DNA from: Carettochelys insculpta
Taxonomy: Eukaryota > Chordata > Testudines > Carettochelyidae
Length of the DNA stretch: 64,000 nucleotides
Reading direction: 5' to 3'
NCBI RefSeq assembly: GCF_033958435.1
Contig: NC_134138.1
Location: 23,280,598-23,344,597 of the forward strand
Position numbers and translations under genes: made by a program. Below the pieces are notes generated by a model. The model saw only the letters and a program-made list of their open reading frames with translations. It was not told where the DNA came from and made no database searches. Positions 1-11,479 of the stretch are shown here, piece by piece (the first letter of the stretch is position 1; each line of letters opens with the position of its first letter).

Positions 1-1669
1 ATGTTAACGTTAATGCCATGGCTCTCCTTGGTGCCATATTTACAGTATTTCACACACCCCTTATTATACACAATTATATCCCATTAATGACCAATCTGGT
101 AGATACTACCATTAAATATTACAGGAGCTGTTGGGTTCTTTAAAAATCCACCTTTCATCTAGCTCAAATTAACCTGACACATACATAAAACCTCCAGAAA
201 AGCTGACTCTGTGGAAGTTATCTTATGCAAGGCCATTAGGCAATCTGTGTTAAACCTGATGACTTTACATCACCTGAAGCTTAAATACTGTGGGGAGTTT
301 TGTGTCTAGAAAAAATCTGGGTGAAAGTGAGGGTGTCTAAGGATATAGTCTATCAGTCGCAAATTAGCAAAAAATCCTAACTTTCTGCAGGCCTCTTTCC
401 TCATGCAGACAACCGCCACCCCTCTGGGCTCATTGCTGTTTATTGTTTGATTTTTCTCTGCTTAGTTCTTTGTTGCTTAACAGGCAGCACCTTTTATTCA
501 AAGCGAATAGTCTGACCCAAATCCCTTTAAGTCATTGGAAAGACTCCAAGAATTTTAGATCAAAAGGGTGGGAAAGTCCATTCACAAGACAGAGGGGAGG
601 GGTGTCTGCTGTGACTCAGACAAATTGCACTGTAAGGAGAAGGCTCCATACAGACCCTGTATTCCAGGGCACTCCTGGTGGGTCTTCCCCCTGCAGCTTC
701 TTCCCAAATTTCTTTCTGCTCCTGTTATTGGCTTTGGCAGTAATTAAATATTTCTTTATTTCTCCTTTAAAAAGAGCTGCTTCATCATTTGGGTTTTCTG
801 GGCATCACCTTTAAGACAGAGGAGCTTAGTAGGTCTGACATGCATGCAGCAACAGTGTCACTCTGCCAGGTTGTCCTGTAAATGGAACAGAAGGCGCTAT
901 TTGCAGCATGGTATGCAAAAACGGAGCAAGAGGGTTAAGTTGCAGGAAGGATCATGTTCAGTCCATCATCGAGGGTTCAGGAATCTAAGTGGTGGAGTGA
1001 GGGTGGGGAGGGAGCGGTGGGACTATGTCAAGCAACTACAACATACTTTAAGGCCCCAGCATGTAACACTGGACTCTCGACTACTTCCAGCCAAAGACAG
1101 AATTCCTTTCTGCAAAAAAATTTCACATTGAAAGGAAAGTGTCCTAAACTGAGATGAAACATCAAAAATGCTTGTGGAAAAGTTTTTCAAAAAAGGGCAT
1201 TTTTCATCAGAAAATCATTTCGACAAGATATTTTTCAGCCAGCAATAATCTCAACATGTTTAATGAAGATACCCTTTCTATGGCTGTCTGTGGCATCCCT
1301 TCCTGGCTTGTAAGTGTTTGGTGGGATTGGAAGGAAGTTAGTTATTTGTTAACTTTTTCATAAAATTGAAAAGAAGAGCAGAATAAGGTTTTACCAAAGT
1401 TGCTTTCTAAATAAACCTAAAGCCAAGGAGCAGAGTCGGAAAAATGAATACATTGGAAATCCATCTCAGATGAACAAACATTGACTGTACTTGATCTTTT
1501 TCTGTATGTAGGACCAATATTTTCCAGACAATTAATCCATAGGAACCTAATAACGTGTTAGCAGGAAATCAACAAAGCAATAATGGTGGCAAACCTGCTC
1601 CTTATTATGTCAATGGGAGTTTCATCTGACTCCCGGGGAAGCAGGATCAAATTCTATTATTGCCTGAAC
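1..1669. other. No supported gene or repeat
   Basis: I see no recognisable gene, RNA or repeat here. The open frames at 443-814 and 844-1131 have no family motif and no codon-like character. The sequence is ordinary AT-rich vertebrate non-coding DNA. Confidence 0.6.
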
Positions 1670-1681
1670 ACCTACTAATAA

Positions 1682-2047
1682 CCTCCCAAACTTATGAGGA
1701 TCCTCACAAACAGCCACAGTCTATACCCCAGGAATACCAGTCCTGGAATCTTTCCTTGCAACCAAGCCCGCTGCCAGCTTTGTCCACATATCTTCTCTCT
1801 AAATACCATCACTGGCCCCAACCAGGTTACTCATAGAATCACGGGCACTTTCTCATGCTCCTCTACTAACATCATATATGCCATCATGTGCCATCAATGC
1901 CCAGATGCTTTGTACATTGGACAGACTTCAAACTCCCTTAGACAAAGGGTTAATGGGCACAAAACAGACATCAAAACACTCCAGATCCACAAACCAGTTA
2001 GTCAACATTTTAATGGAATGGGGCATTCTATTAATGACCTAAAGGTA
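1682..2047 (+). pseudogene. PLE GIY-YIG endonuclease fragment (front part)
   Basis: The frame encodes a Cys-rich segment, FPCNQARCQLCPH, followed by IIYAIMCHQC...LYIGQT and LRQRVNGHKTD. The 'IYAI' and 'YIG' pair with a downstream Arg is the signature of the GIY-YIG nuclease core. The Cys cluster just before it resembles the CCHH-type motif reported between RT and endonuclease in some PLE clades. In an active element this domain would nick DNA for target-primed reverse transcription. The frame is cut after '...GHSINDLK' by the nested insertion, and its C-terminal remainder resumes at about 2251. The ATG at 1694 is not a natural start, because the original protein began far upstream in the RT. 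Confidence 0.85.
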
Positions 2048-2242
2048 CATCAAAACAAAAAGCAGTCAAGTAGCACTTTAAAGACTAGCAAAATAGTTTA
2101 TTAGGTGAGCTTTCGTGGGACAGAAGAAGTGGGTCTGTCCCATGAAAGCTCACCTAATAAACTATTTTGCTAGTCTTTAAAGTGCTACTTGACTGCTTTT
2201 TGTTTTGATAGTGTATAGACTAGCACGGCTTCCTCTCTGTTA
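2048..2242. mobile_element. Hairpin PLE-tail insertion nested in a PLE
   Basis: The 9-bp repeat ctaaaggta flanks this piece at 2039-2047 and 2243-2251. Inside are two copies of the PLE tail facing each other: 2050-2123 is the reverse complement of 2135-2208, 74 bp per arm with one mismatch, around an 11-bp spacer. The right arm continues with the TATAGACTAGCACGGC end. No coding sequence remains. The shape matches an insertion made almost only of inverted terminal tails, a form known for PLE pseudo-LTRs. Confidence 0.85.
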
Positions 2243-2250
2243 CTAAAGGT

Positions 2251-2420
2251 ATGTGTGTTACTGAAAAAAAACTTTCGCACTCTTCTTCAAAGAGAAGCAG
2301 CTGAGCTGGCTTTTATATTCAAATTTGGCACATTAACACATGGTTTAAACCAGGATGGGAACTTTCTGAGTCACTATAGGGGCTCATCTGCATACTTGGC
2401 TTAATCTAGTTCTTGACCTT
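2251..2420 (+). pseudogene. PLE GIY-YIG domain, C-terminal remainder
   Basis: After the nested insertion the reading frame resumes and encodes a segment like FIFKFGTLTHGLNQDGNFL followed by SHYRGSS. This corresponds to the last part of the endonuclease in the better-kept copy at 52655-52978 (FIFKFDTLTRGLNRDANLL then EHYRGSL). It is separated from the front half by 195 bp of foreign sequence and has frame damage, so it is a relic. Confidence 0.75.
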
Positions 2421-2542
2421 CCCCCCCCACCCCTCCACTCTCTGATTTGCTCACCTTGATCATTTTTTTATTTGTCCTCTTTGATTACTGTTTTCGGTTC
2501 TCTGAGCCTTAAATATTGATTCTGTTCTGCTATGACTATGGT

Positions 2543-2580
2543 CTGAAGAAGTGGGTCTGTCCCACAAAAGCTCACCTAAT
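2543..2580 (+). ncRNA. Hammerhead-ribozyme-like motif in PLE tail
   Basis: CTGAAGA is followed by the hairpin AGTGGG-TCTG-TCCCAC and then AAAA where the ribozyme core needs GAAA. Stem II is intact but the first core base after it is mutated, so catalysis is unlikely. Confidence 0.6.
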
Positions 2581-2674
2581 AAACTATTTTGCTAGCCTTT
2601 AAAGTGCTACTTGACTGCTTTTTGTTTTAATAGTGTATAGACTAGCATGTCTTCCTCTCTGTTACCTACTAATA

Positions 2675-3020
2675 TATATTAATTAGATTGCTCATTATCA
2701 CAAATACACACGCAGGCCAAAATAGTAGGGATGCAATTGAAAATGAAAATCTATAACACCATTTGCACTTAAATCTAATGTGATCCTCTAGATCCTGGAG
2801 GCCACATCCTTGGGTTCCATATTTGTAACAGAGGAATGAATGTGGTCTATTTGTACTGTAATCACTAGGTTGAAAGAACCAAATTCTGCTCCTGAATACA
2901 TTCATGCAACCCTGTGATTCTACTGGGGTTTTCCAGATTGTCCATTGGAGGGGAGAGATTATCATTCTTAGTTCACTGTCAGTGATAAATGTTAAACAGA
3001 ATTCGTAGCTGGAAGTATTT
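2675..3020. other. No supported feature
   Basis: Unassigned sequence between the PLE and a MIR-like tail. I see no coding or structural signal. Confidence 0.5.
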
Positions 3021-3024
3021 CCTT

Positions 3025-3260
3025 ATTTGTACTGCCATTGTGCGTAGGAGCCTTGGTCCTGGAGCAGGAGCCCATTGTGCTAGGTGCTCAAAAGACACTG
3101 AGTACAGAGATGATTCCAGCTCCAAAGAATTTACAGTGTAAGTGTAAATCAGGAGGCAACAGCTTGAAACAGACGGAGGGAGGTGTTTGAGGAAACCATG
3201 AGCCAATATTGTTCCGCACAGAAGGCAGCAGTCTCTGCACATGAACAGGATCCACTTTTG
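3025..3260 (-). repeat. MIR/CORE-SINE-like 3' part
   Basis: The plus strand reads CCATTGTGCTAGGTGCTC, then a line like CCAAAGAATTTACAGTGTAAG and a downstream AAACAGACGGAGGGAGG. This is the reverse complement of the long 3' tail seen in sauropsid MIR-type SINEs. It is old and diverged. Confidence 0.55.
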
Positions 3261-3269
3261 TTACTTTCT

Positions 3270-4224
3270 ATTTCCACTTATCAGTTTTTAAAATAGTGGC
3301 CAGTGAGCTAATCCCCAGTCACTTTGCTCCAGAATACTCAGCAAATGCCACTGCTGGTGAGCTCCCCAGCCTAAAGTGGTGAGGAAGCTACCGATCCCCC
3401 TGTGCACATTTTCTGGGTTTGGCTTTCTGCCACTCCAAGCTCTCTTTAACCAGCTACTTCTGCATTCCACCAAACTTCTTCCTGCCAGCTGTGCTTTGAG
3501 GATGGGTGGCCTCTCTGGGGAAGTGGCATGGACGCAGCAAAGCAATGGGATGACATCACCTCCTAAACAGCAACAACCAGGCAACTCTCAATCAAAGGGC
3601 ACCACCTTATGCCATATTTATTCCTCTCTCAGCATGTTGAGCAGATTGACTAGACAACCCTTTTAAGTCCCTTCCTGCTCTATGACTTCTATGGTCTGAA
3701 ATTTGTAGCATGTCCACAAATTTGCAGACACCCTGATAGCCCTTTCTCTCATGCTCCGTCAAACTGGTCTGTCTATTCAGATGGCAAGCTCTTCGAGCCA
3801 GCAACTGCCTGTTCTGCTGCATTTGCACAGCATCTCTTGGGGGTGGATTTTGAAGGACTATAGTAATTTATGAATACATTATGGCAAAGTTTGCTGTGTA
3901 ATTATATTGGTGTAGTTTAATAAGGCAGCCAGGCAGGAAGGGGAACAAGCAAAAAAGGAAAGAATGGGTCACGATAAAACCACTCCTTTGCAAACAATGT
4001 AGGGTTGTTACAAGACAATGCTAGGCTGGGAAAACGCCTGAGAACATCAGTGCAAAAGAACTCTGACAGATTTGAAAAGGAGCACAGGCTTAAGAGAGGG
4101 AGAAAGTGGTGTGGGAGTTGGGGGGAGGAGCGGAGGAGAAATGAGGCTGAAATGTAAGCACCCAGGAGAAGTTAGGGCTGCTTAAGTTAACACCAGGGGA
4201 TGGGAAGTTTTTATATAAGATAGA
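3270..4224. other. No supported feature
   Basis: No recognised repeat or gene. Open frames in both directions over 3288-3666 overlap each other and lack any family motif. Confidence 0.5.
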
Positions 4225-4227
4225 TGT

Positions 4228-4500
4228 GCTGAGAGTTTGATTATACTGCAGAAGGTTAAACAACACAAGTTACAGCTATTTGGGCATATTGACAGAATGA
4301 ACAATGAACAAAAAATCAAGACTCTGGTATTCGGCATAATGGGTGGTTTGAATAGGAGAGGCAGACCTAGTAGATTGGTGCAGAGCAAATCTACAGAAAC
4401 TAAGCCACTCTGCACTGGACAGGGAAAGATGGAAGGAAATAGGAGGGAGGCATTAGACATCAGTGGCACTGAGCCCATGGTTGTTGTTGATGAGAGAGTT
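4228..4500 (+). pseudogene. LINE C-terminal fragment (RTE-like endonuclease/RT family)
   Basis: The frame from 4237 encodes LQLFGHIDRMNNEQKIKTL, then a GIMGGLNRRGRP motif, a Trp/Arg-poor remnant and a stop-rich end near 'GTEPMVVV'. The pattern LFGH..RM.....K.L..G...G...RGRP is the usual C-terminus of RTE/R4-like LINE polyproteins, just before the end of the element. Part of the usual RGRP-to-W..D segment is deleted. A second diverged copy lies on the minus strand at 28300-28478. Family assignment within LINEs is from memory of the motif. Confidence 0.65.
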
Positions 4501-4854
4501 TGGTGTTTTAAAATCCGCTCCCCCCATACTGTTTTTTATGTTTCATAATCACTGTTTTGGCTTAAGAAGACTGTTCCCTATATTTACCACAGTCCATAGA
4601 CTCCCAGTGGAAACAACAGCAGATATCAGGACTCAGTTGGACTTGCTGGGTAAGCACGATTAATACACAAGATGCTGTAACCCAGGGCCAGTTCTGCCCT
4701 GGGGACGAGTGAAGTCACAAGGCTTGACATGTGGGCGGGTGCATTCAGAGACCAGCAGGTACGGAGGTGCACTGAGACCTTTAACTATGACATATAGCAC
4801 AATGGGGCCTGATTTGGAATCTATAGATGGGTTGGGCAATCTGCAGTGGGACTG

Positions 4855-5109
4855 GGTACAGGCATGGCTGCTTGTAACTCCCATTGGGCATGGATCACTG
4901 TTCCCAGACACTGGGCGCTGCAGAAAGTGGTCTCCCACTCCCTGCCACTCCCTGCAGCTCCCACTGGCCAGGAATAGCAATCTGCAGCCAAAGGGAATTA
5001 CAAGTAGCTTTACTGGTGGACAAGTTGGTCAGTAAAGTGTCTGGGGGCCTGCCAGGGACTAACCCTGGTGAACCATGTCCAACCTGTGAGATGCTTATTG
5101 CCCACCCTG
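4855..5109 (-). mobile_element. hAT-type non-autonomous element fragment
   Basis: The right end GCCCACCCTG reads on the minus strand as CAGGGTGGGC, a typical hAT terminus. The interior has the GC-rich CTCCCACTGGCC and CCAGGGACTAACCCTGG blocks that I associate with an abundant turtle hAT MITE. The other end and the 8-bp target duplication are not clear, and the copy is strongly diverged. Confidence 0.45.
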
Positions 5110-5119
5110 ATCTATAGGC

Positions 5120-5185
5120 ATTATTAGCATCGTACACATATGTAGCGCCTAGAGGCACTGAGACCTCATACTAGGGTGTGTGAAG
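5120..5185 (-). repeat. MIR-like tail fragment
   Basis: TGTAGCGCCTAGAGGCACTGAGA matches the reverse-oriented 3' tail of the MIR-type SINE. Only a short stretch is preserved. Confidence 0.35.
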
Positions 5186-5204
5186 TCCCTGCTCTATAGC
5201 CTTG

Positions 5205-5310
5205 GTTGAGAGCCAGCTGGCCTTTGTCTCATACAGTAGCACACAGGACTCTAGGTCTTATAACTGCAGGTTCAATCCCTAGTGCTGACAACCTGGGTCT
5301 GTCAGCATTG
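5205..5310 (+). repeat. tRNA-derived SINE head (family 2)
   Basis: The segment has a degenerate A box (CCTTTGTCTCATACAGTAGC) and a good B box, GGTTCAATCCC, at tRNA-like spacing, followed by a short divergent tail. It shares the lead-in AGCCAGCTGGCCTTT with the copy at 55823-55905 and resembles 38145-38245. It is a pseudo-tRNA head of a SINE, not a functional tRNA. Confidence 0.55.
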
Positions 5311-5323
5311 CACATACATGATA

Positions 5324-5732
5324 GCTGGGTCTACACAAGCCCCTTCCTTTCAGAATGGGTGTGTTAAGGACTGGGTTCAAAAGATGCTAATGAGGCACTG
5401 CCATGAATATGGAGTGCCTCATTAGCATAATGGCAGCTGCAGCTTTTCACATCACAGGCCACTCATGGAGATGGGACCTTCCGAAAGGACCCCCAGTTTT
5501 AGAAAGCCCCTTCTTCCTATCTGGTATTAGGAAGAAGGGGCTTTCAAAAACTGGGGTGGGGGGCAGTCCTTTTGGAAGTTACCCATCTCCACAGTGGCAT
5601 GCAATTTGAAAAGCTGTGTCTGCTATTATGCTAATGAGGTGATGCACATTCATGGCAGTGCCTCATTAGCATCTTTCCAACCCACTCATTAACATGCCCC
5701 TGCCAAAAGTAAGGGCTCGTGTAGACACAGGG
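5324..5732. mobile_element. Foldback MITE with CTCATTAGCAT motifs
   Basis: The left end GCTGGGTCTACACAAGCCC and the right end (minus strand CCTGTGTCTACACGAGCCC) form imperfect terminal inverted repeats. Most of the element folds on itself, centred on a perfect 18-bp hairpin at 5502-5519 and 5528-5545 with an 8-base loop. Four copies of GCTAATGAGG or its complement CCTCATTAGC lie symmetrically. It encodes nothing. It is related to the element at 45223-45614 by the CTCATTAGCAT boxes and the TCTACAC ends. Confidence 0.75.
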
Positions 5733-6898
5733 AATGAGTTTTGCTGTGTTAAGGCTCTAATAATGGGATGCCTCAAGTAACTATTGTTTGCCATATTGGG
5801 TCTACATGTTGTAATAATTACTATTCCATATTTTTCTGGGCCCACAAATGTTCATGTCTCTTTGCAGACCAATCGCAGTGAAAAAAATAATCGTCTAAGA
5901 CAATTAAAGCAGATAGGGTCACATGTCTATCTTCTGTGGCATTTGCCTAGTCCCTTTTCAAACATCTTTTCGAAGGAAAACGACTGAGCATGATGTTTTC
6001 ATTCTGCATGCAGGAATTATACCTAAATTATGAACTTGGGACCTGGATTTCAGACCAAAGCAAATGTATATGAAATTTCTCAGAAATATTGTTATTAATG
6101 GGCACCTGACTGGTTCTGTACTGCTTGTGATGCTGAACATTGCTCTAGCCACACTGCGGCTCGTTAGAGTAAATAATTATCACACAGGGATTGCTGCACT
6201 CCAAGTGCTGTTAGTAAGTCCTAAGGAGTGAGAGGACATATACTCATGGAAGCAACCTATTCATGTCTTGTCCTGCTCTGAGAAAACTAATTGACCTGTG
6301 GAGCCAGAGGGGTATGAAGAAGAACTTAAGTTTGACTGCTTTTGGAGAAGCATCTCAGTGCGGTGACTGGGGGCTGGGGCAACGACTGAGGCTGGGTCCA
6401 GGACTGGTGCAGAAATACATATGCATATTGGGGGTGGGGAGGGGTGTCTGCACACCCCTGTGTGAAGCAGCTCCACCCGGAGGAAGGAAACGAACTCTCA
6501 GGGAGGAATTCTCACTAACTAAGCACCACAATCCAGAGCAATGGTTGCAGCTGGAGGATTAGCAGGCAGAGAGGCTGTATCCTTCTGCCACCTGCTGTGG
6601 GCCCTGGAGTGAAGGAAGCTAAAGAGAGGGCAGGAAGAAGAGGCATAGAGTCATCTGGGAGGAGGTTGGTTTCATGACCCTAGACAACCTATGACAAAAT
6701 AGTGGAGCAGTTGAACTAGGTAGCTTGAGCAACATGGAGGACACTGCCTGGAGATACGGGTGTCTGGAGCTTTCTAAGATATAGTGTGTGGCAAATACAC
6801 ATTCCCTGCCAAACCCAGGAAAAGCTTTTTGGGGTGGGGACAAAATCCTTCCCTCCAGTTGGCAGACAGTAAGTAGAACCACTCTTGTGCTTAACTCC
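5733..6898. other. No supported feature
   Basis: No recognised family. The piece around 6260-6560 has overlapping short frames on both strands without motifs. Confidence 0.5.
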
Positions 6899-7940
6899 AG
6901 GGTTGCCAATGTTCTACTTGCACGAAACTGGATACCCTTGCTCTGCTGCCTGCTCTACCCCTTCTCTGAGGCCTTGGCCCTGTCACTCCAACCCCCTCCC
7001 TCTGTTGCTTATTCCCCCACCCTCACACTCATTTTCACCAGTCTGGCTCAGGCTGGTATGGTGTGTGGAGATGTGTATGTGTGAAGGCTTCAGAGGCAGA
7101 TGTGGGCTCTGGGGTGGGGCCAGAAATAGGACCCCAGGTTGGGGGAGGGCTGGAGCTGAGGGGTTTGGAGTATGGGAGGGAGCTCTGGGCTGAGGCGGAG
7201 TGCGGGTAGGGGGATTGAGGGTGTGTGAGTTCTTGGATGGCGCCTGAAATGAGGGATTCAGAAATGAGGGGGCTGGGGTTTGGGATGCAGGGGTATGTGA
7301 GGGCTCTGAGCTGGGGTGCAGATGCTAGGATGGGATGGGGGATGAGAGGGTGCTCCAGCTGGAACTGAGGGGCTTGGGGAGTCAGAGGGTGGATCAGGGC
7401 TGTGGCAGATCAGTTGGGTATGAAGGGAGTGAGAATATGGGCTCTGGGGTCAGACTAGGCATGAGGCGTTCAAGGTGCAGGAGGGTGGTCTGGGCTGGGA
7501 TGGAAGGGTTTGCAGGGGATCAGCACTGAGACATAGGGTTGGGGTGCAGATGGACTCAGGGATGTGGGCTCTGGGCATTACTTACCTCAAGCAGCTCCTG
7601 GGAACAGCAGCACAGCCTCCCTTTGACTCCTCGGTGGAGAAGGCTCAACAAGGTGGTCTGTGTGCTGCCCTTTCCACAGGCAATGCCCCGGCAACTCCCA
7701 TTGGCCATGGTTCCCAGCAAATGGGAGCTGCAGAGCTGGCACTTGGGGTGGGGGTAGCATGTGGTGATCCAGAGGGGACATATCACTACATCTGGGGGTC
7801 TCTCACAACTAGGTCTGGCAGGAAGCCTGTCCTAGCTCAACTGAACCACCAACCAAACTTTTAACTGCCTGGTTGGCGCTGCTGATCAGATCCCTTTTGG
7901 ACCAAGCAAGCCCAGTAACCTCCATAGCAACCAGACATCT
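6899..7940 (+). mobile_element. Long GC-rich hAT-type non-autonomous element with internal minisatellite
   Basis: The left end reads CAGGGTTGCCAATGTTC and the right end near 7926 reads TAGCAACCAGAC, a decayed inverted match. The middle (about 7090-7560) is a degenerate G-rich tandem array built on GGGCTCTGGG/GGGGTGCAGG units. The right third holds CTCCCATTGGCCATGG. The order matches a known turtle hAT MITE with ends like CAGGGTTGCC as I recall it. The open frames across it are side effects of the G-rich array. Confidence 0.55.
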
Positions 7941-8127
7941 CCTTTACCATCCCACCACCACTCTCGTCACCTCCTCACCCAGGCATGCTATGAGGAAGGA
8001 GACGGATTCACTTTGGAACCACTCTGAGACTCAGCTTGGTAGTGGCTAGAGGCCCTGGAGAACACAGCACATAGGATTCTTGAGCTGTTCCAGCCCTTGC
8101 CAGCTCCTTTCCTCTCCTACCCCCCTC

Positions 8128-8625
8128 AGACCAGAACCGCACTCATGGCTTCCAAGGCCAGAAGGGACTGTGGCAATCATCTGCCCAGACCTCCATGTCA
8201 TAGAATTTCCCCAGAGCAGCCTGAGAGCAGATCCTCCAATCTTGGCTGAAAAATAATCAGTGATGGGGAATCCACCACAAATTGTTCTAGTGGTTGTGTT
8301 CTCACTGGCAAAAATGGGTGCCTTATTTCCGGCCTGAATTTGTCTAGTTTCAACTTCCATCTAGGCAGTATTATTATACCTTTCTCTCGCAGATTGAGAG
8401 CTCATTATTAAATATTTGTGCCCCAGGTAGCTACGTATAGACCAATCAAGCCTACCCTTCACCTTCTCTTTTTTAAGTGAAATAGACAGAGCTCTTAAAT
8501 CACTATAAAGTATGTTTTCCAATTGATTAATCATTCTTCTAGTGCTTTGCCAAATCCTCTCCATTTATCAGCATTCTTTTATTGTGGAGATCAGAGCTGG
8601 ACATAGTTTGGCTGCTAGTGCAATT
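8128..8625 (-). mobile_element. CR1 LINE 3' region
   Basis: On the plus strand the text runs CATGGCTTCCAAGGCCAGAA, GATGGGGAATCCACCAC, GCCTTATTTCCGGCCTGAAT, ATTAAATATTTGTGCCCC and GAGCTGGACATAG. This is the reverse complement of the CR1 end of ORF2 and 3' untranslated region. Stops and gaps break the coding part. Orientation is minus. Confidence 0.8.
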
Positions 8626-9300
8626 TCTTGGAGAAAGTTTGATGATGAACAGGATTTGCCCATTACATAGGGGGAACAGTCCCTCACCTTTGCTGAAAAG
8701 TAAATAAGGCAAATCATCTTTTCTTTATCTTGGGGAAACAGCACTCTCCCACAGCTGCTCCCTGGTCTTAGGCTGGTTTGAGGAGGGTTCCTCAACTAGC
8801 TACTAGCCACCTTAACCATTGCATAAAAGTGATCAGCTGTCTTATTTTCTGTGGGATAGCCCCATTTTCTGCCTGTCCCTCCTGGGAGCATTCTCTGAGA
8901 GCGTGGGAGTGACGTTTAGAACATAGAACTACTGTTAAGCTTGCAATGTTCTAAAGATGTGTTTTTGAAAGTTTCAATGGCTGGTGGTGCCTTATTTCAG
9001 ACTAGAAATAAGGGAGCCCATAAAAGAACCCAGCAAATATAATGAATATTTATGCTGACAAGTTACAGCTGAGGATTTTTTAACCAATGACTCATTTGAA
9101 AATATGTGGTCTTATCAAAACTGAAATGTTTTGGGAAAGTGTTGTTTTTGATGGAAAAGGCAAAATGTTTTGTTTGAACTGTTGTAATTTTCTGTGGGAT
9201 AGAGATTGTGGTTTCTGATCAACTCGGGACAAAACAAGGCTGCTCAGATGATTAGGCAGGGGGTAAATTGAGTGAGAGAGTAAGGTAATCTACCTGGCGA
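8626..9300. other. No gene; weak AT-rich repeat
   Basis: 9085-9200 contains GAAATGTTTTGGGAAAG and GGCAAAATGTTTTGTTTG, like other AAAATTTT-rich stretches in this window. Nothing else is identifiable. Confidence 0.4.
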
Positions 9301-9500
9301 GGCACTGTGATCTAGTTGATGAAGACTTAGGCTGGAAGCCAGAATCCTAGGCTAAATTCCCGTCTCTGCCACTGACTTGCTCGTGAGCTTGGCAAAGAAA
9401 TGTTCTATTTCCTTTCCCAGCCACTGTTTGCATATATGCTATGTTCTGGGGCAGGGACTGACTCTTATTACATGTGTGTGTGATGCTTAGAACATTGGGT
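9301..9500 (+). repeat. MIR SINE
   Basis: GGCACTGTGATCTAGTTGAT, then GAAGCCAGAATCCTAGG, CGTCTCTGCCACTGACTTGC and GTGAGCTTGGCAAAG follow the MIR consensus order (pseudo-tRNA head, then CORE region). Confidence 0.75.
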
Positions 9501-11479
9501 TTTTTATCTTGGTTGAAGCCTGTGTGCTACTATATATAGAACACTCAGAATTATCATCCATTTTAGGCTGAAACTCAGCCTAAAGCTCAACTTTTTATTA
9601 CTCTAAGTGTTTGGATATGGTTGCTCAGTTCTCATTTCTGGATGCAGTGGGATTTGTCAGAAGTCTCATGAGAACGCTTGCTCTGTGAGATTTCCAGCTG
9701 AAGATGCACAACAAATTCCAGAGGTTTTGAATATGTAACCAAAGCTTTGAACTCATCTCTGATTTGAGCCTGAAGTCCAAATCTTTGGAGTTTCTACCAT
9801 TATTAGCTAGCTTGTACAAGTTAGAAAATGCCCTTTTAAATTACAGCTCCAGACACAGTTTAGTGAATGTGCTAGTACTGTACTTCACTTAAGACCTCCA
9901 GGAGAATGACGTTACTTCTCAGAAAAATGTTATACAAAAACCTTGCCATCTTACATCACTGGCTTTTCCTTCTGCATAGTCAGAGTGACATTGGTTTACT
10001 TCTCTGACAAAAATGAGCTTTTTCAAACTTTTTCTGTTATCCCAGAGATACATCTCTTGGAAAACCAGCTGTTCTGGCCCTTGCATCATCAGCAAAATAA
10101 TTTTTCCAGTCCTCTTTTAGAACAGTACCTCACCTTGGGAAGCCTTGCTGTGGGGACCATCTAGTGTAGTACTTTTCACAACATGAATTCCCGGCATTTG
10201 TCAAGGCAAAGAGCTCTTATCGGGTGTGCATCACAAAAAATTGCAAACCCTGCTGATGGATTGCTTCCCTTGGGGGTTAATAGCATTGTTTGGCATAACT
10301 CTCTGCAGAGTACTCCCATTCATGCTGTATTACGGGCTTAATACCAGTTGAAATTGCACCTATGTGTCTTTAAAAGGCAAAGGGAACTATGAATGTCTTG
10401 AAAACATAGTACACCTGGGAAAATAAGTGGCATAAACTATAAAGAAAACACAGCAGAGTGACCACATTGCTAACGAGAAACTGGTCTTGCAGCTCACTGG
10501 GAAATAAGTATATTTCCCAGTAGTGAAGTTTTGCATAGTTTAGTGAGAACTGGGAATCATAGGCGATATAAAGCTTTCTTGTTTGGACTTGACTGTAGAA
10601 TCTGATCATGGTAAAGGCATGCCAAGCCCTTCCCTTATTAAATGTTTGACTATTCCTACAGGCATATAATCTATGTGCTTACAAAACAGGAACAGTTGCA
10701 GAACAAAGAACATATTGTTGAATTAAAGAGTTTCACAGTTATTGCCTGCACTATGGTGAGAAAAGAAATTTAGCAGGGGATTGAGAAAGTGTGTTCATAA
10801 AGGCGAGAGAGAACATTGAATTGAAAGGAGCTTCATCAATTTCTGCTTTGGATGGAGAGGAAGCTAATACTTCTCTTTCCTTGAGGGTTACCAGTAGTTG
10901 AATATTGCAAAATATTTTTTAAATTGGAAGGGGTTAATTTGCATTGTGTTTAGCATGTTAGCTTTGATTTGTAACTAAATAGCTATTAAGATAGTTTCCA
11001 AATATAATTCAAATTCTAATTGCGCATGCTTCCACCATAATATTTACAGATCATCTCTCTCATACCACGCTTTGACATGTAGAATTCATAGATGCTGTTT
11101 TTGGCTTGATAGTGCATCTGTATCTGTAGCTACATATGTGTAGTACTTTTGTAATAGTGCGTAAGTATATTTTCAATGTGCTTTCTATTTAAATATGAAT
11201 GTTTGGTGAACTGCACAGTAGACTGATTTTAATTCTGTAATGCTATAATGTTTGGAGTAATCTTCCCATTAGTTATTAATTTTTTGTAGGCTCTTTATGA
11301 CTGAGCTACAAAATCTGGATTCAAGTCAAGACCTGGATCTAAATGTCCTAATAATTTGGAACAGTTGAGTTCTTGGGTTTTGGTCTGTTCTACTCTCCGT
11401 TATTATTGCTGATGTAATCAGATACTACTGAAAATAGCCTCAAATTTTATTCTGGCATTGCAGTTGCTGTCATTCTGTG
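9501..11479. other. No supported feature
   Basis: AT-rich sequence with no recognised repeat, RNA or exon. Frames at 9943-10164 and 10370-10609 lack motifs. Confidence 0.5.

Larger units (their letters stand above)
1670..2674 (+). mobile_element. Penelope-like retroelement copy, 5'-truncated, with target duplication
   Basis: The insertion is bounded by an 11-bp direct repeat, acctactaata, at 1670-1680 and 2664-2674. It starts inside the region that follows the reverse transcriptase, runs through a Cys-rich motif and the GIY-YIG endonuclease, continues through a 3' untranslated part, and ends with a tail that carries a hammerhead-like motif (2543-2580) and a TTTAAAGTGCTACTTGACTG block. A second PLE-tail insertion at 2048-2242 interrupts it. 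The reverse transcriptase itself is absent. PLEs are retroelements that pair an RT with a GIY-YIG nuclease. This copy is dead: it is truncated, interrupted and shifted in frame. Confidence 0.85.

Noticed and set aside
4683..5109. Full-length hAT element starting at CAGGGCCAGTTCTGCC
   Set aside because: The left candidate end does not match the right end well, and the 8-bp flanks disagree; only the right part is supported.
5205..5310. Functional tRNA gene
   Set aside because: The A box is decayed, the arms do not pair as a cloverleaf, and sister copies share SINE-type flanks.
6885..7864. Several overlapping open frames in a G-rich stretch
   Set aside because: They come from the degenerate G-rich array inside a hAT-type element.
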